This document shows positions 61,164 through 64,000 of a stretch of 64,000 nt of DNA, one piece after another. The position numbers and the translations under genes are program-made. The notes beneath the pieces were generated by a model. It saw nothing but the letters and a program-made list of their open reading frames with translations. It did no database searches and was not told the origin of the DNA. The stretch is from Lineus longissimus (taxonomy: Eukaryota; Nemertea; Pilidiophora; Heteronemertea; Lineidae). How positions within the stretch are numbered: position 1 is the stretch's first letter; each line of letters opens with the position of its first letter. The DNA lies in NCBI RefSeq assembly GCF_910592395.1, contig NC_088309.1:10108501-10172500 (forward strand). The letters are read 5' to 3'.

Positions 61164-63405
61164 CAAAGTCGCTGTGTGCCCAATTGACCAGGACACAGCA
61201 AGAGAGACATGCGGTTTCTCCCAAATGTTCTACAGTAGGTTCTTCTGTAGTTACAAACAGTGAACACACTCTGAACCTATGACACAAGAGGCTGGACATA
61301 TCTTCAAGACTTTCCTGCAGATCCACTTCAAAGCCATAAGCATATCCCGGAAACATATCTGCCAGAAATAAATTGAAAACTCAATAAATATATAGGGAAA
61401 GGGAGGTTTATTAAAGGTAACACAATGTACTGTACATATTATTATCACATCTTATTATTGTTCATAAATAAACAGACCAGAATATACTATTATAATTTGA
61501 CTTTACTTATTATCACATGAATTCTTTCGTGGACGGATAGGAAATAAAACATGAAATATCTCACCAGATAATAACCTCTAATCATACATAAAAATATGAA
61601 GTCATTGTAATTTGGTGACATGTCACATTGACAGTAATAATCCAATCAAAGTTATCCTTTAGGATTGAATAATCCATTCTTTTTATATATGAATACGTCT
61701 ATGAGGATAAGTCAATATATAAATTTGTGTTATCTTAAAAACATCTCAAGCACAAATGTGACTCATCACACCAAAACCAGGCGCATGTCGCACAGAAGAT
61801 GAGCCTAAATGACACCAGAAGATAATGGGAGAAATTGATGTGCTCATATTTCACAAAAGGCAGACAATAGAGAAATGAACAAACAGTCCGTCTCAACCTG
61901 CCAAGCTCAGAGCGACATGCGCCTGGTTTTGCTGTGACGGATCACAAATGATATGCTGGTGTCTCCCCATTGCACGACTTAGAAGTTGAAAGGATGAAAA
62001 ACATTTGTTTAAACACTTCCTTATCTGCATAAACACATTCTTATTCGCAAAACAACAAACATCTACATGAAAGCTACATAATGCAGATACATCAATCACA
62101 AAGATATTGTTCATTATTAGACCAGAATATCATTTTGACCATAATGTAACACAATCATGTGTATCCTCACACTATTTCCTACATGTATGTATTAGGAGAA
62201 TGAGCAAAAATTTACACCATAATTCCTCAGGATGAGAACATGTGGACAAAGCAGATTGTCACAGTGCAAGATTGGGCAAAAAAATGCAACACACGCTCAC
62301 TTCAACTTCATAGAAACACTATGTATCCAAAGCTACTGCATTATCAACCGAACAAAAAAATTTAGGCTCCGGCTTCATTTAGAACCCAAGAAAATACTGC
62401 TTCGTGATTGTCTTAAATAAAATAGATATATATATATTAGCTAACCAGTAGCTTCTTATTGGGGCCTGCCCTTCCCTCCAGCCACAATATTAAGACAATG
62501 TATACTGTTTTATACCTAATCACATCTCAACAGCTGGAGGAATCTAATACATTGTTGAAAGTACAGAAGAAAGCATTACAAAACATTTTCTAAGAATACC
62601 AGTAAGTAAACCATGTTTAAGTCATTCATGTCGAATAGTCAATCACTCAACTTGCAACATCTTTTTATGGTCAAGTATTGTACTTGAAATACTTTCAATA
62701 TTGTTCAATCACTTCGACTTCATATTCAAAACCTGTCCATTTCACATCCACAAGAGTGGAAAAAGTTCAGTCAAAGATAAAATCATACATTTGACGAGAC
62801 GAACACAACACAATATCATAATTACATCATGAATACAATGCAGGACTGATAAAAATCAGAGATTAGACTTTATGCTATATGTTTTACAAAAAATATATAT
62901 AGTGATTTTTAAAAATCAGCAGGACGGAAAGTAGATAACATTAACCTACCGAGACTAGGAAGTCTTGTTTACCTCCAGCAAATCAAGTGTCTTTTAGAGA
63001 TACACACTTTAATGAAGTTATTACTCAAATATTTTTGATTGTCTCATGGAAATACTATATATGTATATTGAATACAAATACTGAAGATTTTCAAACAAGC
63101 ATTAAAGTTTGATGAAAAGATACAGTAAAAAATTGCAGGGTGCAATATCACAGTAAAAAGATAAGGCTGGATCAAACTTTCGAAAATGCAAAGTTCTACA
63201 TAGAGCTGAGGCATATTTCTTTTCATTTACAATGCCAATTGAACCTTCTGCAGGACTAGAAAAATAGAAATTCCTCCAAAAAACCTGAAATGTCGCATCC
63301 CTGGTGAACAGAACTACAACCTTGACCTCAGAAGGTCACAGGATGAATGTCAAAAGGTCAACATTCCATATGTGAATCTGCCTTATATTAGACTGTTTGC
63401 CTTGA
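61164..63405. other. No gene recognised; 3' flank of the kinesin gene
   Basis: AT-rich. The stretch nearest 63405 should be the 3' UTR of the minus-strand kinesin. It includes the diverged palindrome at 61757-61950. Minus-strand frames near 61144-61448 are unsupported. Confidence 0.4.
61757..61950. mobile_element. Diverged relative of the 868-1098 palindromic element
   Basis: The right part (cacatttcacaaaagg-like, then agagaaatgaacaaacagtc, gcgacatgcgcctggttttg) matches the 868-1098 right arm. The outer arms, tgtgactcatcacaccaaaa and its partner around 61912-61950, are still inverted. The inner left arm has been replaced or lost. Confidence 0.6.
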
Positions 63406-63694
63406 TTAGACTTCTTCTTCTGCAACCTTTTCACCCGCTTTCAGCTTGCTAATAACCTGCAAAAGAAAACAAATAAAATAATATGAATGAATTCAAATAT
63501 TCAAGGGATGCTTTATAAGGTTAACAGCAAGAAGTTGTTGGGCTAATAAAAAGTTTAATGGTAAACCTGAAAATATTGGAAGTGACCAAGAATAAAATAC
63601 CAAAGAATGACTTACCCCTTTGAGGCGAGCAATCTCCTTGTTGTCAGAATTCTTCTGGGCATCATTGGTGATCAGTTTCACACGGGAGGCATAG
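63406..63694 (-). CDS. C-terminus of a kinesin-14, KCBP/kinesin-C-like (partial)
   Basis: Two exons are visible on the minus strand: 63616-63694 and the terminal 63406-63456. They give YASRVKLITNDAQKNSDNKE, then IARLKG, then VISKLKAGEKVAEEEV and a stop. YASRV is the end of a kinesin motor core, and xLIxNDxxKNxxxKEIARLK is the signature of the C-terminal neck/calmodulin-binding segment of plant KCBP and sea urchin kinesin-C. Those are minus-end-directed motors with the motor at the C-terminus and MyTH4-FERM domains upstream. The rest lies beyond 64000, so the upstream domains cannot be checked. The last residues are acidic (EEE) where the plant proteins have a regulatory helix. Confidence 0.7.
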
Positions 63695-64000
63695 CTGAAG
63701 GTAAATATGACAAACAGTCAAAAATCACAGTTGCTGAAAGTTTGTAAGAGATGCTTGAGGCAAAGGCCCATGTTAACCAGCACTTCTGAATTCCTGGTGA
63801 AGACAAGGCAAGACATACACCAACACCAAACCAACGAACAGCTGGCAACGGACCCCGGGAATGACATGAAGATCATGGGTCACTCCTGGCAGGACTGGAG
63901 AGGACTGCCAGAGACAAAAGACAGTGGAGGACAGTTGTTGGGGGCCTATGCTCTCAACGAAGCAAAGGCTTTCAGTAAGTAAGTGGAGCATATCACTGAG
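63695..64000 (-). other. Intron of the kinesin gene
   Basis: An acceptor (ttaccttcag) precedes the 63694 exon edge on the minus strand. No further exon is recognisable up to the window end. Confidence 0.5.

Overview
This is a window of an animal nuclear genome: intron-rich genes with GT-AG introns, AT-rich intergenic DNA and many decayed transposable elements. The gene content suggests a marine invertebrate. A nucleoplasmin-like FKBP of the insect/yeast/plant type is present, and so is the C-terminus of a kinesin resembling plant KCBP and sea urchin kinesin-C. Short recurrent strings such as taggcctaggcc and taccggta would fit an echinoderm, hemichordate or lophotrochozoan. I cannot name the phylum from sequence alone. 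There are no operons; each gene has its own promoter region.

Layout. 0.6-2.8 kb: a dead non-LTR retrotransposon tail with a palindromic element inserted in it, then an inverted-repeat element. 3.0-6.5 kb (minus): SNAPC3, snRNA promoter factor, 8 coding exons, 385 aa. 7.8-22.1 kb (plus): YTHDC2, m6A-reader RNA helicase, 29 coding exons, 1585 aa, all exon phases closing. 23.5-27.1 kb: a 75-bp minisatellite, then two blocks of about 301-bp tandem units, each unit carrying a CTCF-consensus-like core. 28.5-29.8 kb (minus): single-exon PGAP4, with a 59-bp tandem array just upstream. 30.6-36.5 kb: a nested satellite (81, 162, 1091 and about 4020 bp periods). 38.7-43.6 kb (minus): UPB1, 12 exons, 383 aa. 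45.4-50.3 kb (minus): nuclear NPL-FKBP, 12 coding exons, 491 aa. 52.4-55.3 kb (minus): a four-pass membrane protein resembling TMEM221/Jiraiya, 362 aa. 55.3-63.4 kb: mostly no recognisable gene. 63.4-63.7 kb (minus): the last two coding exons of a kinesin that continues beyond the window.

The genes are functionally unrelated: snRNA transcription, m6A RNA control, GPI-glycan editing, pyrimidine catabolism, nucleolar or chromatin prolyl isomerase, membrane protein, minus-end motor. The most notable non-genic signals are the CTCF-like tandem array, a possible recursive-splice exon in the FKBP gene, a MITE family that brackets the Walker A exon of YTHDC2, and the hierarchical satellite. Protein-level oddities are a Trp-to-Phe change in the YTH cage and a long low-complexity C-terminal tail on YTHDC2.
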